Shown here: positions 33,269 to 41,800 of the stretch, in pieces | How positions within the stretch are numbered: the stretch's first letter is position 1 | Layout of the letters: each line of letters starts with the position of its first letter | Assembly (NCBI GenBank): GCA_964510205.1 | Contig: CAZEBW010000019.1 | Coordinates: 1-50,753, forward strand | Length of the DNA: 50,753 nt | Source of the DNA: CAZEBW01 sp964510205 | Lineage (GTDB): Bacteria; Chloroflexota; Anaerolineae; VGOG01 | Direction: 5' to 3' | Made by a program: the position numbers and the translations under genes | Notes under the pieces: generated by a model | Databases searched by the model: none | The model's input: only the letters and a program-made list of their open reading frames with translations | What the model was told of the DNA's origin: nothing

Positions 33269-33357
33269 GAGTGTGGCTAGAATCTGTGGAAGGTAGTAGC
33301 GACTTCAGTCGCTTGGAACGACTAAAGTCGTCACTACCACAAGTTTTAGCCACACCC
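33269..33357. mobile_element. MITE-like element with 9-bp target duplication
   Basis: An 89-bp sequence with inverted ends (GAGTGTGGCTAGAA and TTTTAGCCACACCC, 12 of 14). It is flanked by perfect 9-bp direct repeats AAGTCAAAT at 33260-33268 and 33358-33366, the mark of transposition. The interior is a long imperfect palindrome with CGACTTCAGTCG and CGACTAAAGTCG, like the element at 1599-1664. No transposase is encoded, so it would have to be moved by one supplied elsewhere. Confidence 0.85.
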
Positions 33358-33418
33358 AAGTCAAATCCCCGTCACTGGCGGAAGGTCATACCTCGGCCTC
33401 CCGTCGTTTAACGCAGAA

Positions 33419-33447
33419 TTGGTCATGCACGAAGAATGTGGTATAAT
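33419..33447 (+). promoter_or_regulatory. Promoter of the ABC-F gene
   Basis: TTGGTC (33419-33424) and a perfect TATAAT (33442-33447) are 17 nt apart, about 41 nt before the start codon. Confidence 0.7.
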
Positions 33448-33487
33448 TATCGCGCCACGTCCCCAGGGCAAAGAGGTTAATCGAGAG

Positions 33488-35362
33488 ATGTCTATCGTAA
33501 CTGCCAGCAAGTTGAGCAAATCCTATGGCGCTCAGGATGTCTTCTGGGACGTCTCCCTGCGGATCGCCAAGGGCGACAAGATCGCGCTGGTAGGCCGCAA
33601 CGGTACGGGCAAGACAACGCTGCTGCGCATCATAGCCGGCCTGGAGAGACCAACGACAGGCCAGGTTTACAGAGCTCGGAAGCTGCGCATGGCCTACCTA
33701 CCCCAAGAAGCCGAGCTGCCCAGCCAACGCACACTCTACGATGAAATGCTAACCGTCTTAACCGACCTGCAGGAGCAACAGGCTGAACTGCGCCGTTTGG
33801 AACAGCAGATGGCCGACCCCACCCAGCGCGAGGACGCCATACAACGCTACGGGGAGGCACTGCAAGCCTTTGAGCTGGCCGGTGGATACCGATACGAGAG
33901 CGAGATCAAGATGGTTCTGGCCGGCTTGGGCTTCCCAGAAGAGGAACAGCACCAACCTCTCAGCATCCTGAGCGGCGGCCAGAAGACGAGGGCCCTGCTG
34001 GCCAAGCTGCTCCTCTCCAAGCCAGACCTCCTCCTCCTGGATGAGCCTACCAATCACCTCGACCTGGCGGCCACCCAGTGGCTGGAAGAATACCTGGGCA
34101 ACTGGGGAGGCAGTCTGGTGGTGGTAGCCCACGATCGCTACTTCCTGGACAAGGTCGCAGACAGGGTCTGGGAATTGGCCTTTGGCCGCCTGGAGGATTA
34201 CGCCGGGAACTACAGCCGCTATTTAGCCCTGCGAGCCGAGCGCATGGAGCGCCGCCTGGCCGAGTACGAGGCCCAACAAAAGCATATCAAGAAGACCGAG
34301 GAATTCATCCGCCGTTACATGGCCGGCCAACGGACCAAGGAAGCCCAGGGACGCCAAAAAAGGCTGGACCGCTTGCCGCGCCTGGAGCGTCCCCGTAAGG
34401 CCAAGAAGATCAGCCTCTCTATCGAGACCGACCTGCGCGGCGGCGACCTGGTCCTCACCACGGAGAACCTGGCCATCGGCTATCCGCCGCACGCACCCCT
34501 TTTCACCTGTCCAAACTTATACCTGCGTCGAGGCGAACGGGCGGCCCTGCTCGGCCCCAACGGTTCGGGCAAGACCACTTTTCTGAAGACCGTCATCGGC
34601 CAGGTATCCCCCCCGAACGGGGTGGTGCAGGTCGGCCACAACGTCGAATTCGGCTACCTGGCCCAAGCCCACGAGGGCCTGGACAACGCAAAGACCATCC
34701 TGGACGAGATCCTCGACGTCCGCAACTTGCCGCTGGAGAAAGCCCGTGGCTTCCTGGGACGATTCCTGTTTTCGGGCGATGACGTCTTCAAGCGGATAGG
34801 CGACCTTTCGGGCGGCGAGCGAAGCCGAGTGGCCTTGGCCAAGCTGACCCTGGAAGGCGCCAATTTCCTGCTCCTGGACGAGCCCACCAATTACCTGGAC
34901 ATCGCCTCTCAGGAGATTCTGGAGGAGGTTCTGGCCGAATTCAATGGCACCATTCTCTTTGTCTCCCACGACCGCTATTTGATCAACGCTCTGGCCACGC
35001 AGGTATGGAGCATCGAAGATGGAGAGCTGCGGGTCTACAAGGGCAACTATTCCGACTTCCAGGAGCAAAAGAGGAGGGCGGAAGAGGCAGAAGAGGAAGA
35101 GGAGACAGAGGAGACAGAGGAGAAAAGAAGGCGAAGGAAAGGGAAGAAGAAAGCGGGAGAGACCATTGTCGGCCGAATGGCGAAGCTGGAGGAAGACATT
35201 GCCCATTTGGAGGCTCAATTGTCGGCTCTCAACGAGGAACTGGTGGCGGCCAGTATAGCCCAGGATGCCGAAAGCTTGCGAGAGCTGGGGGCGGAGTACC
35301 AGCAGGTGGAAGAAGAGCTGCAACGGCTCCTGGCCCAGTGGGCAGAGGCAGGTGCGGCGTGA
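33488..35362 (+). CDS. ABC-F family ATPase
   Basis: The 624-aa product has two ABC ATPase domains in one chain and no membrane segment, as in ABC-F translation factors, which act on the ribosome. Walker A motifs are GRNGTGKTT and GPNGSGKTT; signature motifs are LSGGQKTR and LSGGERSR; Walker B motifs are LLLLDEPTNHLD and LLLDEPTNYLD. The linker between the domains is of ordinary length. An acidic/basic low-complexity linker (EEAEEEEETEETEEKRRRRK) leads into a C-terminal coiled coil, as in Uup-like members. Which subgroup it belongs to, housekeeping or antibiotic resistance, cannot be fixed. ATG 33488 is supported by GAGGTTAATCGAGAG; the ORF continues upstream without a better start. The stop overlaps the coaE start (GTGA). 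Confidence 0.92.
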   Translation: MSIVTASKLSKSYGAQDVFWDVSLRIAKGDKIALVGRNGTGKTTLLRIIAGLERPTTGQVYRARKLRMAYLPQEAELPSQRTLYDEMLTVLTDLQEQQAELRRLEQQMADPTQREDAIQRYGEALQAFELAGGYRYESEIKMVLAGLGFPEEEQHQPLSILSGGQKTRALLAKLLLSKPDLLLLDEPTNHLDLAATQWLEEYLGNWGGSLVVVAHDRYFLDKVADRVWELAFGRLEDYAGNYSRYLALRAERMERRLAEYEAQQKHIKKTEEFIRRYMAGQRTKEAQGRQKRLDRLPRLERPRKAKKISLSIETDLRGGDLVLTTENLAIGYPPHAPLFTCPNLYLRRGERAALLGPNGSGKTTFLKTVIGQVSPPNGVVQVGHNVEFGYLAQAHEGLDNAKTILDEILDVRNLPLEKARGFLGRFLFSGDDVFKRIGDLSGGERSRVALAKLTLEGANFLLLDEPTNYLDIASQEILEEVLAEFNGTILFVSHDRYLINALATQVWSIEDGELRVYKGNYSDFQEQKRRAEEAEEEEETEETEEKRRRRKGKKKAGETIVGRMAKLEEDIAHLEAQLSALNEELVAASIAQDAESLRELGAEYQQVEEELQRLLAQWAEAGAA

Positions 35363-36186
35363 AGTACGTCATCGGCCTGACCGGCAACATCGCCACCGGC
35401 AAGAGCGCCGTAGCAAAGATGCTGGAACGCCTGGGGGCACAAGTTATTGACGCCGATGCCCTGGCTCACCAAGTGATGGAGAAGGACTCGCCCGTCTGGC
35501 AAGCCGTGGTGCGGGAATTCGGGGAGGGCATCTTGTCTCAAGACGGGAGCATCAACCGCCAGAAGCTGGGCAGCATCGTCTTTGCCGACCAAGTCGCGCT
35601 GCGCCGCCTGGAGGCCCTCGTGCACCCGGCCGTCATCGCTCGCACCAGAGAACTGATTGCGAGCAGCCAACAGCCCGTGGTCGTGGTGGAGGCCATCAAG
35701 CTCATCGAGGCCGGCATGGACAGAACCTGCGACGCCCTCTGGGTGGTCACCTGCAGCCAGGAGCAGCAGCTAACCCGTCTGGTGGAGCAGCGAGGTCTGA
35801 CCAAAGAGGAAGCTCGTCAGCGCATCGAGGCCCAGCCGCCTCAGGAAGCTAAGCTGGCCCTGGCCGACGTGGTGATTGACAACAGCGGCAGCCTGGACGA
35901 GACCTGGCGACAAGTTAAAAGGGAGTGGGACAAGATTTCTGATTTGCGATTTTCGATTGCCGAGTTCCACACCGAAAATCAAGGGAAGGGAGTTGTGATG
36001 TCTGTACGAAAAATCACTAATCGGCACCCGCGTTTGGTGGCCTGGTTTATCCTGGCAGTGTTTATGGTGCCCATGCTTCTCCGGGCAGCCGAGGACGTGG
36101 GGCTGCTGGCGGGACAGCTAGCGGCTTTGGTGGTCAGCACTATCCTACTGGCCGGCCTCTGCGCATGGATCATCGGGTGGGAGTAG
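35359..36186 (+). CDS. coaE: Dephospho-CoA kinase fused in frame to a small membrane protein
   Basis: The 275-aa frame begins with a full CoaE domain (about residues 1-195): P-loop GLTGNIATGKS, IDADALAHQV, GSINRQKLGSIVF, LEALVHPAVI and VVIDNSGSLDETW. CoaE phosphorylates dephospho-CoA in the last step of CoA synthesis. After residue 195 the sequence is ISDLRFSIAEFHTENQG, encoded by a word repeat (35933-35962), and then a 62-residue segment with two hydrophobic helices (AWFILAVFMVPMLL and ALVVSTILLAGLCAWII). No stop separates the parts. That segment has its own GGAAGGGAG and ATG at 35998, so it could be made separately. The GTG start overlaps the ABC-F stop by 4 nt. Confidence 0.9.
   Translation: MKYVIGLTGNIATGKSAVAKMLERLGAQVIDADALAHQVMEKDSPVWQAVVREFGEGILSQDGSINRQKLGSIVFADQVALRRLEALVHPAVIARTRELIASSQQPVVVVEAIKLIEAGMDRTCDALWVVTCSQEQQLTRLVEQRGLTKEEARQRIEAQPPQEAKLALADVVIDNSGSLDETWRQVKREWDKISDLRFSIAEFHTENQGKGVVMSVRKITNRHPRLVAWFILAVFMVPMLLRAAEDVGLLAGQLAALVVSTILLAGLCAWIIGWE
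35933..35962. repeat. Degenerate word repeat in the coaE 3' region
   Basis: AAGATTTCTGATTTGCGATT then TTCGATTGCC: words of the GATTTGCGATT type. It is translated and joins the CoaE domain to the membrane segment. Confidence 0.5.
35998..36186 (+). other. Internal in-frame start: possible separate 62-aa membrane protein
   Basis: ATG 35998 lies 3 nt after GGAAGGGAGTTG and begins MSVRKITNRHPRLVAWFILA. The product would have two membrane helices and end GWE. It is in the same frame as coaE and may once have been a separate gene whose separation was lost when a word repeat replaced the coaE stop codon. Confidence 0.45.
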
Positions 36187-37260
36187 ATGTTGGCTCAAGC
36201 CGCTCGGCAGAGAAAGACGTTCAGCGGCCTGCGGCCCGTGGATCCCAGCCGCGACATGGCGCAGATAGCAGATCTGATGGAGGAAGCGTTCGGCGAAGAC
36301 CTGACCCCACAGAGCAGAGAGGCCCTGCGTGAGATGAGGTTCATGAGCTACTTTGGTCCTTTCCTCTGGCTCTTGGATCGCATCAGCCCCGGGTTCCACG
36401 AAAGCTTCCAGGGCTTTGCCTGGATAGAAGAAGGCCGCGCCGTCGGCAACGTCAGCGTGGGCAGAGTCGCCCCCCACTCCCTCCGCTGGCTTATCAGCAA
36501 CGTCGCCGTTCGACCCGACTACCAGGGCCAGGGCATCGCCCACCATCTGGTGCAGGCGGGCATTGAACTGGCCAGGGAGTATCATGGGACGTGGATCATC
36601 CTCCAGGTGCACACCGACAACCTCCCCGCCCGCAAGCTTTACCAGGACCTGGGCTTCGAGCAGTTCGCCGCTGAGACGAAGCTGCGCCTGGAAACAGTGA
36701 AACCGCTGCCCAGCGAAGACCCCTCCACAGCCCTTCGGCGGGGCCCTTCGACTGCCCCAGGACAGGGCTATGGGTTGCGCAAAAGGAGCTACAGCGAGTG
36801 GCGGAAAGAGTACGCGCTCGCCTTAGACGCCACCTCAAAGGAGGCCCAGTGGCTCATGCCAGTGCGCGCCGGCCATTTTATGGTGGGCCTAGACCAGCGG
36901 CTGTCCAGGCGGCTCAGCAATCTGATGGCGGGGCGCAAGGAATATCGGTTGGCGGTAGAGGAGGGCGACCGCTTCATCGCCACGCTCACCGTGCTGGCTT
37001 CCCGCTGGCGAGGCGAGCACAAGCTGAAGTTGATGGTACATCCCGACCATCGCGGCCAACTGGAGGAAATGCTGATCGCAGAAGCTCTGGGGATATTGGG
37101 GAGCTATCCAGAACGAGGTGTGGTCGTCAATCATCCCGCCGAACATCGTGAAGCGATCGAGGCTCTCCAGCGGCGCGGCTTCACCGAGGAGAGAACGCTG
37201 GCCCAGATGCGGCTGGCACTAACGAACACCCAACGGACGAACGCGAACTCAACGGACTGA
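36187..37260 (+). CDS. Double GNAT N-acetyltransferase
   Basis: The 357-aa product has an N-terminal GNAT domain with the CoA-binding motif VRPDYQGQGIAHHLVQAG and the closing NLPARKLYQDLGF. A less clear second GNAT-like domain covers about residues 200-345 (LKLMVHPDHRGQLEEMLI, HREAIEALQRRGF). The substrate is unknown. Between the domains (about residues 176-198) is a Pro/Gly/Ser-rich insertion, DPSTALRRGPSTAPGQGYG, encoded by a sequence related to the CCTGAGCCTGTCGAAGGG repeat at 20006. The C-terminus (LTNTQRTNANSTD) comes from another degenerate word tract (37219-37258). It starts directly after the coaE stop. Confidence 0.8.
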   Translation: MLAQAARQRKTFSGLRPVDPSRDMAQIADLMEEAFGEDLTPQSREALREMRFMSYFGPFLWLLDRISPGFHESFQGFAWIEEGRAVGNVSVGRVAPHSLRWLISNVAVRPDYQGQGIAHHLVQAGIELAREYHGTWIILQVHTDNLPARKLYQDLGFEQFAAETKLRLETVKPLPSEDPSTALRRGPSTAPGQGYGLRKRSYSEWRKEYALALDATSKEAQWLMPVRAGHFMVGLDQRLSRRLSNLMAGRKEYRLAVEEGDRFIATLTVLASRWRGEHKLKLMVHPDHRGQLEEMLIAEALGILGSYPERGVVVNHPAEHREAIEALQRRGFTEERTLAQMRLALTNTQRTNANSTD

Positions 37261-37263
37261 AAC

Positions 37264-37396
37264 GAGCTCTCCCGGAAAGTGCTCTGAGCCCCGTCCCCGG
37301 GGCGATTTCCGCGAGGTGATTTCGCTGGCGACGCCGCCGCTTCGCTAACAGGGGACGGGGGCTGGGAGCATTCCCAAGGACTTTCCGGGAGATCTC
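37264..37396. repeat. Palindromic element, copy B
   Basis: A 133-bp element with 17-bp inverted ends (16 of 17; GAGCTCTCCCGGAAAGT). It shares with copy A (19925-20068) the nested parts GCTCTGAGCCCCGTCCCC and TTCGCTGGCGACGCC, the latter in inverted orientation. It fills nearly the whole gap between the GNAT gene and the YvlD-type gene. Confidence 0.7.
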
Positions 37397-37416
37397 AAAC
37401 TACGAGGAGGTACGTT

Positions 37417-37812
37417 ATGCGACAAAAACTGGTCATACGCTGGTTAATCAACGCTGTGGCTCTGTACGCGGCCGCCGAGCTGGTGCCAGGCATCCATGCC
37501 GATGGGGGCTGGCAGGTGCTGGCGGTCATGGCCCTCATCTTCGGCCTGGTGAACGCCCTGATCAGCCCCGTCCTCAAGTTCCTCACCTGCCCTTTGATTA
37601 TGCTCACCCTGGGGCTTTTCACCCTGGTGATCAACGCCCTGATGCTCCAACTGGCATCTTGGCTGGGGAGGCAGCTTGGGCTGGGTTTCTACGTGGCAGG
37701 CTTCTGGCCAGCCTTCTGGGGCGCACTGGTGATCAGCATCGTCAGCTTCGTCCTGACCATGCTCATCGGCGGGAACGGAGACGAGGACAAGAAATACCGT
37801 CGCTATCGCTAA
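37417..37812 (+). CDS. YvlD-type (phage holin family 4) membrane protein
   Basis: A 131-aa protein with about four membrane segments, matching PF04020: RWLINAVALYAAAELVPGI, ALIFGLVNALISPVLKFL, LPLIMLTLGLFTLVINALML-like (here CPLIMLTLGLFTLVINALML), and FWGALVISIVSFVLTMLI. In Bacillus, YvlD belongs to an envelope-stress group with YvlB (DUF4097); a DUF4097 gene lies about 28 kb away here (7907-9097). GAGGAGGTACGTT precedes the ATG. Confidence 0.9.
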   Translation: MRQKLVIRWLINAVALYAAAELVPGIHADGGWQVLAVMALIFGLVNALISPVLKFLTCPLIMLTLGLFTLVINALMLQLASWLGRQLGLGFYVAGFWPAFWGALVISIVSFVLTMLIGGNGDEDKKYRRYR

Positions 37813-37866
37813 CAGGGGCGGCTTCCCTGCCTATTCCAAGTCTCAGTGGATCCAAAATTGCTCCAA

Positions 37867-37914
37867 GGGGATTGTCAAATCCCCGCTTTGGGCCTGGATC
37901 TGACGATCCAGGCC
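37867..37914. repeat. Tandem hairpins with complementary loops
   Basis: Two perfect hairpins sit 6 nt apart: GGGGATT-GTCA-AATCCCC (37867-37884) and GGCCTGGATC-TGAC-GATCCAGGCC (37891-37914). The two 4-nt loops are complementary. They lie between two convergent genes and have no T-run, so a terminator role is uncertain. The remaining 150-nt gap shows nothing else apart from a motif resembling CTGAGTCTGTCAAAGG. Confidence 0.5.
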
Positions 37915-37962
37915 GAGCAAGATTAGATCTACTGAGTCTGTCAAAGGGCCACCATTCCGCGG

Positions 37963-38685
37963 CTAAGGGCGCGCCCGACGAAAGACGCGCTCCCAGGCCA
38001 AACACAACACAGTGTAGAGGGCTTTGAAGACCTCGCGCTGGGATATCTTGGAAGCTCCACAGCGTCTGTCCTCGAAGATGATGGGCACTTCGCCGATCTG
38101 CCATCCCCTTCGCTGGCACTTATAGAGCATTTCGATCAAGAAGGAGTAGCCATCGGAGAAGATGTCATCCAGTTCGATGGACTCCAACACTTCGCGGCGA
38201 TAGCAGCGGAAGCCAGCGGTGCAATCATGCGCCTTGAGGCCCAACATCAGGCGAGCCACCGCATTCGCTCCTCGGCTAAAGAGCCGTCGCCGCAGACCCC
38301 AATTCAGTGTACCTCCCCCATCAACGTAGCGGGAACCAATAACCAAGTGTGCCTCCTGGCTCTTGGCCACTAGGTCAGGGATGTAGCTGGGACGGTGGGA
38401 GAAGTCGGCGTCCATCGTCACAATGCAGTCAGCGCCTGAGTCGAGCGCCGCTTTGAAGCCAGTGATATAGGCGGTACCCAAACCCAGCTTGCCAGAGCGA
38501 TGGATGACTTGCATGCTGCCTCGATACACCTTCGCTAGTTCATCAGCGATTTCCCCCGTACCATCAGGCGAGTTGTCATCAACGACGATGATCTCGGCGA
38601 CCTCCTCAAGAGCCAAGATCTCTTTCGCCAGGGCCTCGATGTTGTCGCTTTCGTTGTAGGTAGGAATAATGACAGCAGTTCTCAT
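37963..38685 (-). CDS. Polyprenol-phosphate mannosyltransferase-like (DPM1) glycosyltransferase
   Basis: A 240-aa GT2-family enzyme with IIPTYNESDNIEALA, IIVVDDNSPDGTGEIAD, the metal-binding TMDADFSHRP and GSRYVDGGG; a C-terminal LYTVLCLAWERVF ends without membrane segments. Relatives transfer mannose or glucose from the nucleotide sugar to a polyprenol phosphate, providing sugars for glycosylation at the outside of the membrane. The next gene upstream on this strand is the giant surface protein, which may be glycosylated, but that link is inference. ATG 38685 follows GGAAAGGACGGC; an ORF start at 38724 lies before it. Confidence 0.9.
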   Translation of the reverse strand: MRTAVIIPTYNESDNIEALAKEILALEEVAEIIVVDDNSPDGTGEIADELAKVYRGSMQVIHRSGKLGLGTAYITGFKAALDSGADCIVTMDADFSHRPSYIPDLVAKSQEAHLVIGSRYVDGGGTLNWGLRRRLFSRGANAVARLMLGLKAHDCTAGFRCYRREVLESIELDDIFSDGYSFLIEMLYKCQRRGWQIGEVPIIFEDRRCGASKISQREVFKALYTVLCLAWERVFRRARP

Positions 38686-38746
38686 ATGCCGTCCTTTCCG
38701 GAGGGGAGAAGTCACCTTGATCACAACACCATCTCACCCACTCCAA

Positions 38747-38778
38747 GAAAAAGCCACCGGTGAATCTCCCCGATGGCT
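38747..38778 (-). terminator. Terminator of the giant Ig-repeat gene
   Basis: On the minus strand AGCCATCGG pairs with CCGGTGGCT around a 9-nt loop, followed by TTTTTCTT. A second hairpin (GCCGGTGATG at 38789-38798 with CATCACCGGC at 38818-38827) lies just upstream of it. Confidence 0.8.
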
Positions 38779-38883
38779 CTCTTTGGTCGCCGGTGATGAG
38801 ACCCGCTTGAGCGGCCCCATCACCGGCTATGGCAATACAAGCACTTCGACCAACTCAGCACAGGTATCTGGCAACGTAGAGAA

Positions 38884-41800
38884 TCAGTAAGCCTTGAAGA
38901 GCGTAGGCAGATAGACCTTGAACTCGGGCACGTAGAAGGACACATAGATCGTATCTGGTATACTCTCACAGGTGGCTGTCACAGCGGCCAGGCCAACGGT
39001 CTCGCTGGAGGTCAGAGTCGTCTCAGCCACACCATTGAATGTGGTGTCGAAGGGGGGCCATACTTCCCCCAGGCTGGTGTGGAAGTAACAAGTGACTCCA
39101 TCAGCCACCATATTTCCGTACTGATCGGTCACCGTAGCCCGAACTGCCGACGTAGATACCCCATTAGCGGGAATAGCCATCGGGTCTGCCGTCACCGCCA
39201 CGGCGTGGGGCGGATCCGGACTGAAGACAACTTCGGTGGTTTGGTGAAGCGAATCCACCGTAGCAGTGACCACCGCTGTACCCGCAGCGGTTTCTGAGGT
39301 CAGAACGGCCTCAGCCACACCGTCGGTGGTGGTCTTGACGACCGTGTCGCTGCCCAACAGTCCCAAACTCGTGGAGAAGGTCACCTCTGTCCCATCGGCC
39401 ACGTTGTTGCCCCCGATGTCCTTTACCGTAGCCCGTATATTGGAAGTGTGCCCATTGAGAGGGATAATCAATGGATCTGCAACCACGTTAACGTAGAATG
39501 GGGGACCGATAGTGAAGACCACCTCAACCGACCCCTCTTCTGGGCCAGCAATGGCAGTGACAGTGGCCGGCCCCTTGATTATCCCAGAGGTCAATGTGGT
39601 TCCAGCCTTCCCTTCCTCTGTAGCATCGGAGGAAGGCGATACGCTTCCCAGGTCAGTGACGAAATCTACGTTGGTTCCATTGGTTACATTGTTGCCATAA
39701 CGGTCTTTCACTGTAGCCGTGATGAGCGACGTGGCTCCGCCAATGGGAATGTAGGTCGGATCAGCGGTAACGTCTATGCTAAAGGGCGGCCCGGCCGCGA
39801 CTTTGACCATCGTGCTGTCGGACTTGGAGTCAGCGGTGGCCGTGATGTGGGCGATGCCAGGCGTCGTTCCCGAAGTCAGGGTGGCGATGGCCACGCCGTC
39901 GGTCGTGTACTTGGTGACCGTGTCGCTGCCCAGGCTGGCGAAGTCAGTAGAGAAGACCACAGGCGTGTCGTCGGCCACGGGGTAGCCGCCGACGTCCCTC
40001 ACGGTGGCCGTGATGGTGGCCGTGCTGCCACCTACTTCAATAGTGGGCGGCCACGATTCCACGGTGACTGTGTACGGCGGGCCAACGGTGAAGGTCACCT
40101 GAGTTTGCGCCTCTGCCGCACCCGAAGTGGCGGTTATGTTCGCCGTGCCAATGATCAAGCCGGAGGTCAAGGTGGCATTGGCCACCCCGTTGGCGGTGGT
40201 TTTGACTACACTGGTGGAACCGATGCTGCCCAGGTCTGTAGTAAAGGTCACCTCCGTCCCATCCGCTACCATATTGTCATACTGGTCTCTGACCGTGGCC
40301 GTGATCTCCGATGTAGCCCCACCGATGGGAATATCAGTCGGGTAGGCCTCTAGCGTCATGGTGTAGGGCAGATCTGGGTTGAAGGTCACGCTCGCCGTGC
40401 CGTACTGGGAGTCGGAAGTAGCGGTCACTACTGCGGTGCCCGCCACCTCGGAGGTCAACGTGGCCGTGGCCACGCCACCAACCGTGGTCTTGGTGACTGG
40501 CTCACTTCCCAGCTCGCCCAGGCTAGTGGTGAACGTGACCACCGTCCCATCGGCCACATGGTTGTTGAACTGATCCTTCACCGTGGCTGTCAAGGCCGAG
40601 GTCGCCCCAACGGTCAGACTGATCGGATGGGCCACCAGGGTCACGGTGTAGGGCGGGCCGACTTCGAACGTGACGTCCACCGTGTCGGACACCGAATCGG
40701 CCGTGGCGGTAATGGTTGCGGCGCCGGGAACCTGGGAGGTCAGGTCGGCGGTAGCCACCCCACTCGTGGTCGTTTTGGTGACCGCGTCACTCCCCACCTC
40801 GCCCAGACTGGTAGTGAAGGTCACCACCGTTCCATCGGCCACATGGTTATCGTACTGATCCTTCACCGTGGCCGAAAGCGTCGAGGTTTCCACCACGGTC
40901 AACTCAGTCGGGTAGGCTGCCAGGGTCAGGGTGTAGGGTGACAGAGGCGTGAATTCTACCGTCGTCGTGGCAACCTTGGAATCCGTCGTAGCCGTGACCA
41001 GCGCCGTGCCCGCCGTGGTCTCCGAAGTCAACACGGCCGTAGCCACTCCACCAGAGGTGGCAGCCACGTTGCTCCCCAGAATGCCCAAGCTGGTGGTGAA
41101 GGTCACTACTGTCCCGTCGGACACGTTGTTGTTATATTGGTCTACCACCGTAGCCGTAAGAGCCGACGTATGGCCAGCAACGGGGATGCTCGTCGGATAA
41201 GCTTCCAGGGTTATCGTATAAGGGACGTCCGCCTGGAAGACCACGGCCGCGTTGTCGGACGCTGAACCGGCTGTGGCCGTGATGGCCGCGGTTCCAGGCA
41301 GCGAAGAGGTCACAGTCGCCGTGGCTATCCCGCTGCTGGTCGTCCTGGTGAACGACTCACTCGCCGCTTCGCCCAAACTGATGGTAAAGGTCACGACCGT
41401 CCCATCGGCCACGGTGTTGCTGTACTGATCCGTTACCAGGGCGGTGAGCGTCGAACTGTATCCCACAGTCAGGGTCAGCGGGTTGGCCGTCAGGGTCACT
41501 GTGTAGGGCAGATCGGACTGGAAGGTAACCGTCGTTGTGGCGACCCTCGAATCCGAGGTGGCCGTGACCACTGCGACCCCTGAGAGGGTGGAGGTCAGCG
41601 TCGCCGTAGCCACGCCGTTGGTGGTGGTCTTGGCCACCGAGTCGCTTCCCAGCTCGCCCAGGCTGGTAGTGAAGGTCACAACAGTTCCATCGGCCACATG
41701 GTTGTTGTACTGATCCACGACGGTGGCCGTAAGCGCGGAACTACTACCCACCGCGAGGGTCATCGGATAAGCTTCCAACGTCACGGTGTAAGGTAGGTCG

